Shown here: piece after piece, positions 8,642-18,842 of the stretch
Layout: every line of letters begins with the position of its first letter
Position numbering within the stretch: position 1 is the first letter of the stretch
From: VRUE01 sp963837735
GTDB taxonomy: Bacteria; Actinomycetota; Thermoleophilia; Solirubrobacterales; 70-9
DNA: 64,000 nt
NCBI GenBank assembly: GCA_963837735.1
Contig: CAWIOM010000003.1
Location: 124,001-188,000 of the forward strand
Direction: 5' to 3'
Translations under genes and position numbers: made by a program
Notes under the pieces: model-generated
What the model was told of the DNA's origin: nothing
What the model saw: the letters and a program-made list of their open reading frames with translations, nothing else
Databases searched by the model: none

Positions 8642-9367
8642 CTAGGCGGCGGCGCGGAGCTGGACGTGCGCGTGGTGCTCGAGCGTCTGGCCGACGGCGC
8701 GCTCGACCAGGCGCAGGTCGCGGGCGCCCGCCTCGGGGGGCTCGGCGAGCGGGCTGGCGATCGCCGCGACCATGAAGCGGTGGGCCTCCTCGGTGAGCGG
8801 GAACGAGCCCGCTTCGCAGGCGGCGCAGACGACGCCCCCGGCGGCCCCCGAGAAGCCGGTCAGGTGGTCGGCCTCGCCGCAGCGGGCGCAGGAGGCGAGC
8901 TCCGGGGAGAAGCCCGCCGCCAGCGCCAGCTTGAGCCGGAAGGCGAGCGCCGTCTCGAGCGCCGTCGCCCGCCCCGGGTCGGGCGCGTCGAGCAACGAGA
9001 GGTAGCGGCAGAGCAGGTTGTAGGCGGGCCGGTTGGAGTCGGCCGAGTCGAGCAGCCGCAGGACCGAGTCGCAGGCGCGGGCGCCGGCGCCGATCGCCGC
9101 CGCCGAGGAGCGCAGGCGTGGGTAACCGTCGATGGTGGCGACGTTGGTCACGGTGAGCAGCTCGCTGCGCCCTTCGTGGAGGACGAGGTCGAGCCGGAAG
9201 AAGGGCTCCAGGCGGCCGCCGAAACGGGAGCGCGGCTTGCGGACCCCCTTGGCGATCGCGTTGACCCGGCCCCGCTCTGCCGAGTAGAGGTGGAGGATGC
9301 GATCGGCCTCGCTGTAGCGGATGCTGCGCAGCACCACCGCCTCCGTCTTCACCGTCCTTCCGGGCAT
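8642..9367 (-). CDS. recO: DNA repair protein RecO
   Basis: A 241-residue recombination mediator that helps load RecA on SSB-coated DNA in the RecFOR pathway. The N-terminal OB fold opens with TEAVVLRSIRYSEADRIL, and the helical C-terminal half carries a zinc-binding pair CARCGE ... CAACEAG. Length is typical. It lies between mutM (43 bases upstream) and dgt (65 bases downstream) in a run of DNA-maintenance genes. Confidence 0.93.
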   Translation of the reverse strand: MPGRTVKTEAVVLRSIRYSEADRILHLYSAERGRVNAIAKGVRKPRSRFGGRLEPFFRLDLVLHEGRSELLTVTNVATIDGYPRLRSSAAAIGAGARACDSVLRLLDSADSNRPAYNLLCRYLSLLDAPDPGRATALETALAFRLKLALAAGFSPELASCARCGEADHLTGFSGAAGGVVCAACEAGSFPLTEEAHRFMVAAIASPLAEPPEAGARDLRLVERAVGQTLEHHAHVQLRAAA

Positions 9368-9410
9368 GACCCCTACGTTGACCAGCGCCCCGGACGCACG
9401 GCCGAGGTGG

Positions 9411-10304
9411 CTAGCGGCGGCGGGGTTTCTTGCGCAGGCGGGCCTGACAGGCGGGGCAGAAGTAGGTCGAGCGGCCGGAGACGACGATCCTGGAGATCGG
9501 GCCGCCGCAGCTTGGGCAGGGCTCGCCCTCGCGGGTGTGGACGAGGAACTCGTTCTGCATCCCGCCCTTCTCGCCGCGGGCGTCGCGGTAGTCGTCGATC
9601 GAGGCGCCGCCGTGCTCGAGCCCCGCCTCCAGGGCCGCGACGACGGCGTCGCGCAGGGCGAGCCGGTGCTCGGGCTTCATCGAGCCCGCCGGGGAGAGCG
9701 GGTGCAGCCGCGCCCGATAGAGAGCCTCGTCGGCGTAGATGTTGCCGACCCCGGCGACGTGGGCCTGGTCGAGCAGGAACGACTTCAGCGGCGCCCTGCG
9801 CCCGGCGGCCCGCTCGCCGAGGACATCGGGCGTGAACTCGGCCGAGAGCGGCTCGACGCCGAGCTTCGCGAAGCGGCCCTCGAGCCCGGCCTCGTCGAGC
9901 AGGGCGGCCTCGCCGAAGCGGCGCGGGTCGGTGAACCACAGCTCGCGGCCGTCGTCGAGGACGAAGCGGGCGCGGAGGTGGCGCTCGGAGGTCGATCGCT
10001 CGCCCTCATAAAGGCGCATCCCCTCGGAGGGGTCGATCCGGTCCTCGCCCTCGACCAGGACCAGGTTGCCGGTCATCCGCAGGTGCATGACAAGCGTCTC
10101 GCCGCCGTCGAGCCCGAGCAGCAGGTACTTGCCGCGCCGCCCCAGTCCCTCGATCGTCCTTCCCTCAACGGCGCGCTCGACCTGCAGGGCGGGCACAGGG
10201 CGCGTCCAGCGCTCGTCGAGGATCTCCAGCGCCTCGACCCGCCGCCCTTCGAGCTCCGGCTCGAGCTGGCGGCAGACGGTCTCGACCTCGGGCAGCTCCG
10301 GCAT
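9411..10304 (-). CDS. mutM: formamidopyrimidine-DNA glycosylase
   Basis: A base-excision-repair glycosylase/AP lyase that removes 8-oxoguanine and formamidopyrimidines. The catalytic N-terminus PELPEVET is present directly after the initiator Met, followed by GRRGKYLLL (the family Lys), MHLRMTGNL, and a C-terminal zinc finger CPSCGG ... FCPACQ. It has 297 residues, slightly long, with a basic tail. The start is fixed by the invariant Pro2-Glu3. As written, the xerD frame runs through the first 230 bases of this gene (see xerD). Confidence 0.96.
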   Translation of the reverse strand: MPELPEVETVCRQLEPELEGRRVEALEILDERWTRPVPALQVERAVEGRTIEGLGRRGKYLLLGLDGGETLVMHLRMTGNLVLVEGEDRIDPSEGMRLYEGERSTSERHLRARFVLDDGRELWFTDPRRFGEAALLDEAGLEGRFAKLGVEPLSAEFTPDVLGERAAGRRAPLKSFLLDQAHVAGVGNIYADEALYRARLHPLSPAGSMKPEHRLALRDAVVAALEAGLEHGGASIDDYRDARGEKGGMQNEFLVHTREGEPCPSCGGPISRIVVSGRSTYFCPACQARLRKKPRRR

Positions 10305-11344
10305 CCGCCAGTTCTATCCCATGAGAGCGCAGTTGTTCCCGCTATGCGGGCAGAACTGCGCTCTCGCGGCGGGGTTAGCGCCGACTTGGCGCGGGGATGG
10401 GCGCTGAAGTAGACCTCCTTCAGCTGCTCGCCCGAGAGGTGCGTGTACATCTGCGTGGTCGAGATGTCGGCGTGGCCGAGCATCTCCTGGACGGCGCGCA
10501 GGTCGCAGCCGCCGGCCAGAAGGTGGGTGGCGAAGCTGTGGCGCAGGGTGTGGGGGCTGAGCTGGCCGCTCAGCCCGGCGGCGCGGGCGTGGCGCTGGAC
10601 GATCTTGTAGAGGCCCTGGCGACTGAGCGGCCCGCCGCGGAAGTTGACGAAGAGCTTCGCCTCGTGGCGGTCGCCGACGAGCTTCGGCCTGGCGCTGCGC
10701 AGGTAGACGCTGATCGCGGCGATCGCCTTGCGGCCGAGGGGCACGAGCCGCTCCTTCGACCCCTTGCCGCGGGCCCGCAGAAAGCCCTGGCGCAGGTCGA
10801 TGTCGGCGAGCTCCAGCCCGATCGTCTCCGAGGCGCGCAGCCCGCACGCGTACATGACCTCGAGCAGGGCGCGGTCGCGGAGCGAGGTCGGCTCGTCGCC
10901 GCGCGGCGAGGCGAGCAGCTTCTGGACCTCGGCGTAGTTGAGCACCTGGGGCAGCTTCTTGGCGCGGCGCGGCGCGACCAGGACCGCGGTCGGGTCCTCG
11001 GCGATCAGCTCGTCGCGGCGGAGGTGTTTGTAGAAGGAGCGCAGGCAGGCGGCCTTGCGGTGGATCGTCGCCGCCGAGCGGGCGGGACGGCCGTTGCCGG
11101 TGGCGAGGTCGGCGAGGAACTCGGCCAGGTCGGCGGGACGCACCTTGAGCGCGTCGGCTTCGTGGGCGGCGAGGAATTCGCCGAACTGGTGCAGGTCGGT
11201 CCGGTAGGCGTTCAGGGTGTTGCGCGAGAGCCCCCGCTCCAGCTCCAGGTAGGAGAGGAAGTCGAGGACGAGGCCCTCGAAGCGCCTTTCCGCCCCCGGT
11301 CCACCGGGAGCGGGTGCCTCGGGCGGCTTTACCGCGATCGCCAT
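10073..11344 (-). CDS. xerD: tyrosine recombinase XerD (3' end probably frameshifted)
   Basis: A site-specific recombinase that resolves chromosome dimers at dif with XerC and FtsK. The SAM-like core-binding domain (LELERGLSRNTLNAYRTDL) is followed by the catalytic domain with Arg in CGLRASET, His-Arg in SPHTLRHSFATHLL, His in LGHADISTTQ and Tyr in QMYTHL. The family end HPRA falls near 10390. From there the frame as written runs on for about 100 codons, through the palindrome and into mutM, to a stop at 10073. In the +1 frame a TAA lies at 10375-10377, ten bases before the palindrome. One extra A near 10386 would therefore hide the true stop, and the intended protein has about 322 residues. 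Confidence 0.9.
   Translation of the reverse strand: MAIAVKPPEAPAPGGPGAERRFEGLVLDFLSYLELERGLSRNTLNAYRTDLHQFGEFLAAHEADALKVRPADLAEFLADLATGNGRPARSAATIHRKAACLRSFYKHLRRDELIAEDPTAVLVAPRRAKKLPQVLNYAEVQKLLASPRGDEPTSLRDRALLEVMYACGLRASETIGLELADIDLRQGFLRARGKGSKERLVPLGRKAIAAISVYLRSARPKLVGDRHEAKLFVNFRGGPLSRQGLYKIVQRHARAAGLSGQLSPHTLRHSFATHLLAGGCDLRAVQEMLGHADISTTQMYTHLSGEQLKEVYFSAHPRAKSALTPPRERSSARIAGTTALSWDRTGGCRSCPRSRPSAASSSRSSKGGGSRRWRSSTSAGRALCPPCRSSAPLREGRSRDWGGAASTCCSGSTAARRLSCTCG
10323..10365. repeat. 43-bp palindrome, copy 1
   Basis: A near-perfect inverted repeat: arms GAGAGCGCAGTT and AACTGCGCTCTC enclose a second stem CCCGC/GCGGG with loop TAT. A copy identical at 40 of 43 positions lies at 18795-18837 after recN. 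Neither copy has a T tract, so it is either a non-canonical actinobacterial terminator, an RNA-processing hairpin or a REP-like repeat. It sits between the end of the XerD domain and the mutM start. Confidence 0.85.
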
Positions 11345-11369
11345 GCCGGGAGGTTCTCCCGGCCGCCCC

Positions 11370-12464
11370 TCATCCCTTGCCGCGCAAGAGAGCGCCCGCC
11401 CGCGCGCCGGCGGCGAGCGGCGCGGCGAAGGAGAGCGGGTCCTGCTCCAGGTCCCTTCCCATCGTCCGGGCCGGCAGGCCGGTCGCTAGGTAGTCGTCCA
11501 AGGACGCCTCGCCGATGACGAGATCGTGCCGGTCGCCGGCGGCCGAGCGCAGTTCCCGCTCGACATCGGCCCCACCCGGCCAGCGCTCGACCCCGACCGG
11601 AAGGGCGACGGCGACCGGGGCGAGCAGGAGCTCGAGCACCGTCCGGGTGTGGTGACTGAGGCCACGATGGCGCTCCCGCGGGTCGGCCGAGGAGAGGCGC
11701 GGAGAGATCGTCGTCGGCAGGCCGAGCGAGAGCGCCGCGTGGGCGCTGTCGAGAGCCGCCATCCCGCCGTGCCCGAGCGCCGAGCTCGAGCCGATGATCC
11801 CGGGGCCGGGACCGACCAGGGCGACGTCCCAGCCGAGCCCCCCGGCGGAGTCGAGAGCGCCGACGGTGCTCAGCGCCTCGTGCTCGCCGCCGTAGGCGGG
11901 CGCCGCCGCGACATGGCCGGCGAGCAGGCCGCGCTCGCGCAGCTCCGCGACGTCGCGGCTCAGCGAACCGGGCAGGGCGCCGCCGGCGGTCTGGATGTAG
12001 CCGACCCTGGGGCCGTCCCCGGCCGCGGCCCGGCTCAGCGCCCAGGCCGCCGGCGCCAGGTGCCCGTGCAGCGGCAGGACGAGAACCGGCATCGCCGTGG
12101 CTCCCTCTGCTCCGCCGCGGGACAGGGGGCGCCGACTTCCCGGACCGGCCTCGACCGGGTCGACCGGGTGCTGGAGCGAGGTGTAGTTGAGCTTGATCAC
12201 GTGCGGCTCCTCGCCGCTCCCCTCCCCCGCCGGGCGCTCGCCGGCCTCCAACCCGCGGCTGAGGTTGACGTGGACGACGTCGAATCCACCGGAGCCGAGG
12301 CCGAGGTCCAGCGCGGCGACGTTGACGACGACCTCATCCCCCTCGCGCATCTCCCCCAGCAGGGTCGTGTCCGCCCAGGCCCGCCGCCGCTCCCCGGCGA
12401 GGTCCACCGTCAACGGATCCTCGCCGACGACGACGCCGCGGCGCAGTCGCAGGCGGCCGCTCAC
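11370..12464 (-). CDS. DUF3866 family protein
   Basis: A 364-residue protein that I recognise as the actinobacterial DUF3866 family from HVIKLNYTSLQ, LPLHGHLAP and LSHHTRTVLELL. No biochemical role is established. The N-terminal half looks like small beta domains; the C-terminal half is Gly/Ala-rich and may bind a ligand (VALVGPGPGIIGSSS). Its ATG overlaps the stop of the upstream peptidase by four bases, and xerD starts 25 bases after its end, so it belongs to the same run. Its persistence beside xerD suggests a housekeeping job (inference). Confidence 0.8.
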   Translation of the reverse strand: MSGRLRLRRGVVVGEDPLTVDLAGERRRAWADTTLLGEMREGDEVVVNVAALDLGLGSGGFDVVHVNLSRGLEAGERPAGEGSGEEPHVIKLNYTSLQHPVDPVEAGPGSRRPLSRGGAEGATAMPVLVLPLHGHLAPAAWALSRAAAGDGPRVGYIQTAGGALPGSLSRDVAELRERGLLAGHVAAAPAYGGEHEALSTVGALDSAGGLGWDVALVGPGPGIIGSSSALGHGGMAALDSAHAALSLGLPTTISPRLSSADPRERHRGLSHHTRTVLELLLAPVAVALPVGVERWPGGADVERELRSAAGDRHDLVIGEASLDDYLATGLPARTMGRDLEQDPLSFAAPLAAGARAGALLRGKG

Positions 12465-13597
12465 CCGGCTTCCGGGCCCGGTCCCGCGGCGGCCGCGGCG
12501 ACGATCCCCTCGCAGACCTCGAGCATCTTGTCCAGGTCGGCGACCGAGACGCTCTCCTCGGCGGTGTGCACGTCGCGAGGCCCGTTCGAGAGCAGGACGC
12601 AGTCGAAGCCGTCGACGCGGAGGGCGTTGGCGTCACTGCCGCCGCCGATCGCGACCCGCGCCGGCTCCAGGCCCGCCGCCCGCAGCCCGGCCTCGGCCAG
12701 GGCAAGCGCCGGCGAGTCCTTCGGCAGCTCGTAGCCACGGAACAGCTCTTCGACCTGGACGTCGACGTCGCATCCGTGCTCGCTGGCGCCCCAGGCGCAG
12801 GCCTCGGTCAACTGGCCGGCGACCTCCGCCGCCCGCTCGCCATCGAGGCTGCGGGTCTCGGCGACGATCCCGCAGTGCCCGGGGACGACGTTGCCCGAGG
12901 TGCCGCCCTCGATCAGGCCGACGTTCGCCGTCGTCGCCTCGTCGAGCCGGCCGAGCTTCATTCGCGAGATCGCCGCGGCGGCGGCGGCGATCGCGTTGCT
13001 GCCGTCCTCGGGGCGGATCCCGGCGTGCGCCTCGACGCCGGAGAAGTCGGCACGGATCTTCTGCTGGGTCGGAGTGGCGACGACCACCTCGCCGACCGGC
13101 CCGGCGTGGTCGAGGACGAAGCCCTGCGCCGAGCGCAAACATGAGGCGTCAAATGCCTTCGCCCCGCGCAGCCCCTGCTCCTCGGCGACGGTCAGCAGCA
13201 GCTCGAGGCCGACGGCCGGCGCCCCGGCCGCCTCCGCGGAGCGCGCCGCCAGCTCCATGAAGACGGCGACGGCGGCCTTGTTGTCGGCGCCGAGGATCGT
13301 CTCGCCGCGACTGCGGAAGACGCCTTCGTCCTCGAGGACCTCGACCTGGCCGCGGTGGGGGACGGTGTCGATGTGGGCGCAGAACATCAGCCAGCGATCG
13401 CCGCTCCCCGGCAGCCGGGCGAGGAGGTTGCCGGACCCCGCTTCGGCCGGCCCGGCGGCGTCGTCCTCGCTCACCTCGAGGCCCAGCGCCCGCAGCTCGG
13501 CGGCGATCGTGTCGGCCACCTCGCGCTCCTCGCCGGTCGGGCTGCGGATCTCGCAAAGGCGGACGAAGGTCTCCTGCAATCGCTCCACACCCGGCAC
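12461..13597 (-). CDS. M20-family zinc peptidase (PepT-like)
   Basis: A 378-residue cytosolic metallopeptidase of the M20/M25/M40 group, closest in style to tripeptide aminopeptidase PepT. Metal ligands and catalytic residues are visible: AHIDTVP, GADNKAAVA, the Glu pair in VAEEQGL, a later GIRPEDGSN, and the terminal His in DVHTAEES. It should release amino acids from small peptides. The start is GTG at 13597. An in-frame GTG three codons later cannot be excluded. Downstream, its stop overlaps the DUF3866 start (ATGA). Confidence 0.85.
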   Translation of the reverse strand: MPGVERLQETFVRLCEIRSPTGEEREVADTIAAELRALGLEVSEDDAAGPAEAGSGNLLARLPGSGDRWLMFCAHIDTVPHRGQVEVLEDEGVFRSRGETILGADNKAAVAVFMELAARSAEAAGAPAVGLELLLTVAEEQGLRGAKAFDASCLRSAQGFVLDHAGPVGEVVVATPTQQKIRADFSGVEAHAGIRPEDGSNAIAAAAAAISRMKLGRLDEATTANVGLIEGGTSGNVVPGHCGIVAETRSLDGERAAEVAGQLTEACAWGASEHGCDVDVQVEELFRGYELPKDSPALALAEAGLRAAGLEPARVAIGGGSDANALRVDGFDCVLLSNGPRDVHTAEESVSVADLDKMLEVCEGIVAAAAAGPGPEAG

Positions 13598-13645
13598 TAT
13601 GTCAAGTGATCACCGACCACTTGCCGCCGGGCGCCCGGGGCGCGC

Positions 13646-15321
<1,676 letters not shown>

Positions 15322-15325
<4 letters not shown>

Positions 15326-16158
15326 TCTCTGCCAAGCGAGTCTAGCCAGCGCAGGGGCGGAACAGCATCGATCGCCTTCGAGATCGAACGCAACTCTCCG
15401 AAAATCGTAAGTCCGAGGACGGCGGCGAGAGCGAGGAGCCGCCCCGTGCCACCCAGCGTCGTCAGCAGCCAGACCCCGGCGATCGCCCCGACCAGGTTGG
15501 AGCCGGTGTCGCCGAGCATCGCCCGTTCGCGCAGCGTGAACCAGGCGCCGACCGCGACCGCGCCGGCGAAGATCCCGAGCAGCTCGAGCGGCGCGATCGT
15601 CCAGGCCCCGAGGCAGAGCCCGGCCGCGAGCAGCGCCAGCCCCTTCTCGGCCCTGCCGGGGCGCAGGTCGAGCAGGTTGAAGCAGTTCGTCGCCAGGACG
15701 AGCAGGGCCACGTCGGCCAGGTAACGCCAGGACTCGAGCCCCCGCCCGGAGACCACGTAGGCGGCAAGCGCAACGGCCCCGATCGCCTTGATCGCCCCGG
15801 TCGAGAGCCGCCCTTCGCCGAGCGCCCGCGCGTGCCCCCGCCAGCCGCGCGGGGCGTCCGCGCGCTCCCCCTGGCCGAGCGAATCGTCGAGGAAGCCGAG
15901 GAAGACGATGCCGAGCAGGTAGGGGATCCAGCGGCGCAGTTCGGGGTCGAGCAGGTCGAGGTCCGCGCGGCCCTCGAGAAAGGCGAGCGGCGCCAGGGCG
16001 ACGAGCGCCGACGTCGCCAGCACCGCGCCGAGCGGGAATGCGAGCCGGGCGCCGCGCCAGTTCTCGCGCACGAGACCGGCGTCGAGCAGGCCCCGCACCC
16101 CGGCCGGGACGACGAGCAGCGCAACCGCGACCCCGACCGGGAAGCCGATCCAGGTCAC
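15322..16158 (-). CDS. GT4-family glycosyl-1-phosphate transferase-like membrane protein
   Basis: A 278-residue polytopic membrane protein of the MraY/WecA superfamily, recognised from LGFLDDSLG (the DD motif), NCFNLLDLRPG and MLGDTGSNLVGA. Full-length members transfer a sugar phosphate to a polyprenyl phosphate. This one is shorter than MraY (about 360), and the usual cytoplasmic HxH-type loop is not evident, so its donor is unknown. It is overlapped on both sides (mctB-like upstream, pyrG downstream, four bases each), so it is part of a tightly coupled unit with envelope and division genes. Confidence 0.8.
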
Positions 16159-17027
16159 TTGCGGCGGTTCGGCGCCAGCAGCTCGGGGAGCAGGCGGTCG
16201 GCTGAGTTCTTGACGCCGAAGCTGCCCTCGGCTCCGAGCAGCGCGAAGACCGCCGCCAGCCGGCCCGCCGGCAGGTCGACGTCGTCGACGCTGGAGAGGT
16301 CGTTGCCCTGGAAGAAGGAGACCGAGGAGTCTTCGGCTTCGGAGTCCTCGACGCCGACCGCCGGGGTCTTCGTGGCGACGATGCCGCCGACCAGGCCCGC
16401 TTCCAGGGCGGCGGCCCTGGCGCGCTGCTTGGGTCCCATGCCCTGCGGCTGGCCGCGGACGACGATCACCCCGTCGAGGTTGCCGAAGTTGCCGCTCGCC
16501 CGCGAGAAGAGATGGCCGCGGACCTGTTCGACCAGCGTCCCGCCGCGGACCACCTGGCGGCCGACGCCCGTGCCGAAGGCGGCCAGCGTGTCCTGGCTCT
16601 TGGCGATGTCGGCGAAGCGGGTCCGCGAGAGATCGCCGCCCAGCGCCCGCACGTCGACCGGCTCGCGGACGACGCCGACGCCGACCAGCCGCGCGCCGGT
16701 CGGCTGCAGCGCTTCCTCGATCTGGTCGGAGACGCCGCCGGGCAGGTCGCCGATCGCGACCAGGCCGATCCGCCGCCCCTCGAGCTTGTCGCGGACGAGC
16801 ACCGGATAGACGCGTTCGGCGAACTCGTTCGAGCGGCCCAGCTCGCCGCCGAGCTGGCCGGAGCGGTCACGGGCTTCCTGGAGGTTGTCGATCAGGCTCC
16901 GCTCGAGGTTCCTGCGGGTGTTGCTGAGCGTGTCGCCGCCGAACTCGGCACCGACGAGGATGCCGATCGCCAGCGCGATGAAGACCGCGACCAGCGAAAC
17001 GGCGTGGTAGCGCGCGCTGTAGCCCAT
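16155..17027 (-). CDS. MctB/SteB-like envelope protein (Rv1698 family)
   Basis: A 290-residue protein with one N-terminal membrane helix (SLVAVFIALAIGILVGAEF), a short coiled-coil region (RRNLERSLIDNLQEARD) and a large extracytoplasmic alpha/beta domain. This is the architecture of M. tuberculosis Rv1698 (MctB, linked to copper efflux) and corynebacterial SteB, the partner of SteA in cell separation. The steA homologue is the next gene upstream apart from one plus-strand insertion, which supports the SteA-SteB reading. Whether it handles copper here is unknown. Confidence 0.85.
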   Translation of the reverse strand: MGYSARYHAVSLVAVFIALAIGILVGAEFGGDTLSNTRRNLERSLIDNLQEARDRSGQLGGELGRSNEFAERVYPVLVRDKLEGRRIGLVAIGDLPGGVSDQIEEALQPTGARLVGVGVVREPVDVRALGGDLSRTRFADIAKSQDTLAAFGTGVGRQVVRGGTLVEQVRGHLFSRASGNFGNLDGVIVVRGQPQGMGPKQRARAAALEAGLVGGIVATKTPAVGVEDSEAEDSSVSFFQGNDLSSVDDVDLPAGRLAAVFALLGAEGSFGVKNSADRLLPELLAPNRRK

Positions 17028-17067
17028 CGGGGAAGCCTAGATGCGAATCGCCCGGCGGCGCCGTTGC

Positions 17068-17073
17068 TACCGT
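17068..17073 (+). promoter_or_regulatory. candidate -10 box, leaderless start
   Basis: TACCGT (TAnnnT pattern) ends six bases before the ATG at 17080, with no Shine-Dalgarno between. This spacing is expected for a leaderless actinobacterial transcript. No clear -35 is seen. Confidence 0.4.
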
Positions 17074-17079
17074 CGACCC

Positions 17080-17566
17080 ATGCGAATCGCGGGGGCAATC
17101 GCGTTGGCGTCGCTGTGCCTGGCCGGCCTCGCCGAGCCCGCCGGCGCGGCGCTGCCCAGCGGGCCGTCCCACTGCAGCGCCCGCGAGGTCCGGGGCACGC
17201 TCGCCTCCTACGCCAGGGCGCTCAACCGCGGCGACCTCGGCCGCCCTCGACCGGATCTTCGCCGAGAAGCCCGACTTCCAGTGGTACACGACCGACGGCC
17301 GCATCGGCCAGGCCTCGAAGCGCCGCGACACCCTGATCGGCTACTTCCGCCGCCGCCACGACCGAGGCGAACGACTCGGCCTCGCCCGCTTCCGGTTCAC
17401 CGGCAACTCGCCCCACTACGGCAATTTCGAAATGACGATGCGCCGCTCGATCCGGGGCGTCAGGGGCGGTCGCTGGGAACGCGCGCCCGGCAAGGGCGCC
17501 GCCGTCTGCGCGGGCGGCACGGCGAGGCTGATCGTGATCAGCTTCGGCACGATCCCCGGCCGCTAG
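17080..17566 (+). CDS. secreted SnoaL/NTF2-like protein, frameshifted
   Basis: A signal peptide (ALASLCLAGLAEPAGA) leads into SYARALNRGDL. The protein then continues in the +1 frame as LDRIFAEKPDFQWYTT, GYFRRRHDRG and HYGNFEMTMRR, to a TAG at 17564-17566. One extra G at 17239-17240 (CTCGGCC for CTCGCC) explains the break; without it the product has about 161 residues. The ALNRGDLAALDRIFA pattern is typical of NTF2/SnoaL-like small beta-barrel proteins, here exported. Function is unknown. The bases ATGCGAATCGC occur at both 17041 and 17080, a short direct repeat over the start. Confidence 0.65.
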
Positions 17567-17573
17567 AGCCGGC

Positions 17574-18764
17574 TCATTCGATCCCCAGCCAGATCCTGAT
17601 CTTCAGCCAGAGCAGGTCGGCGAGGTCGCTGAGCGCCGGCGAGGTGGCGATCACGATCACCAGCAGAACGGTGAAGACGGCGAGGAAGAGGACGATCGGG
17701 CCGATCGTCGAGGCCGGCGTGTAGAGGCGGCTGACGCCCTTGGCGTCGACCAGCTTCTCTCCTATCCGCAGCCGGGTCAGGAACGTCGAGGACATCCCGC
17801 CGCGCTTGCGGTCGAGGAACTCGATCAGGTTGAAGTGGGCGCCGACGCAGACGATCAGGTCCGCCCCCTTCTCGAACGCCATCAGCATCGCGACGTCCTC
17901 GCTGGTGCCGGCGGCGGGGACGAGCGAGTGGTCGAGCCCCAGCTCCAGCAGCCGCTCGCGGCCGGGCGCCCGGCCGTCGGGATAGGCGTGGACGATGAGC
18001 TCGGCGCCGCAGTGCAGCGCCGCGTCGGATGCCGAGTCCATGTCGCCGAGGATGACGTCGGGCTTCAGGCCCTCCTCGAGCGCCCCGTCGGCGCCGCCGT
18101 CGACGCAGACGACCAGCGGCCGCACGTCGCGGATGTAGGCGCGCAGCGCCTTGATGTCGCGACGGTGGCGGTCGCCGCGGACGACGATCAGCACCTGGCG
18201 ATCGCGGAAGCTCGCCCGGGTCGGCGGGAACTGGACGGCGCCGGTCAGCAGGTCGGTCTCGCCGCGGACGTGGGCGACGGTGTTCTCGGCGAACTCGGCG
18301 AGCGCCTCGTCGACCCGGGCCCGCTGCTCGTCGAGCTGGCGCTCGAGCTCGACCGCGTCCAGCTCCCGGCCGCTGAGGAGGGCCTCGCCGCCGACGCTGA
18401 CGACGCCGCCCTCGATCCGCAGCCGATCGCCGTCGCGGAGCAGCTCGAAGGGGTCGGCTCCCTCGACGTCGACCAGCACCACCCCGGCCCGAGCGAGCAG
18501 CAGCGGCCCGGCATTCGGGTAGCGGCCGTTGGAGGACTGCGAGGCGTTGAGAACCGCGCGCACGCCGGTCGCGATCAGCTCCTCGGCGGCGATCCGGTCG
18601 ATGTTGAGATGGTCGATGACGGCGACGTCGCCGGGGACAAGGCGCTTGACCAGGTCCTTGGTGCGGCGCCCGAGGCGGGCGACCCCCTCGACCGTCGCGT
18701 CCGGGGCAGCACCGCCTCGCCGTGATAGCAGCGCGGGAAACCGACGGCGACTGGCAGTTGCCAC
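17574..18764 (-). CDS. steA: SteA-like cytokinesis/cell-separation protein
   Basis: A 396-residue homologue of Rv1697/SteA. The N-terminal part (PGDVAVIDHLNIDRI, VLNASQSSNGRYPNAGP) and a central thiamin-pyrophosphokinase-like fold with LGDMDSASD match that family. A C-terminal helix (VLFLAVFTVLLVIVIATS) should anchor it in the membrane. In corynebacteria SteA acts with SteB at the division septum to support peptidoglycan hydrolysis. It lies between recN and the SteB-like gene as in mycobacteria. Confidence 0.87.
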   Translation of the reverse strand: MATASRRRFPALLSRRGGAAPDATVEGVARLGRRTKDLVKRLVPGDVAVIDHLNIDRIAAEELIATGVRAVLNASQSSNGRYPNAGPLLLARAGVVLVDVEGADPFELLRDGDRLRIEGGVVSVGGEALLSGRELDAVELERQLDEQRARVDEALAEFAENTVAHVRGETDLLTGAVQFPPTRASFRDRQVLIVVRGDRHRRDIKALRAYIRDVRPLVVCVDGGADGALEEGLKPDVILGDMDSASDAALHCGAELIVHAYPDGRAPGRERLLELGLDHSLVPAAGTSEDVAMLMAFEKGADLIVCVGAHFNLIEFLDRKRGGMSSTFLTRLRIGEKLVDAKGVSRLYTPASTIGPIVLFLAVFTVLLVIVIATSPALSDLADLLWLKIRIWLGIE

Positions 18765-18794
18765 GCGACGAGGTTAACCGCTCCGGCAATCGAT

Positions 18795-18837
18795 GAGAGC
18801 GCAGTTATTGCCGCTATGCGGGAAGAACTGCGCTCTC
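18795..18837. repeat. 43-bp palindrome, copy 2
   Basis: The same inverted repeat as at 10323-10365 (three differences: G/A, C/G and C/A at positions 13, 16 and 29). It begins five bases after the recN stop and ends 30 bases before the steA start. Both copies therefore follow a gene end inside a minus-strand run. Confidence 0.85.
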
Positions 18838-18842
18838 ACGCC

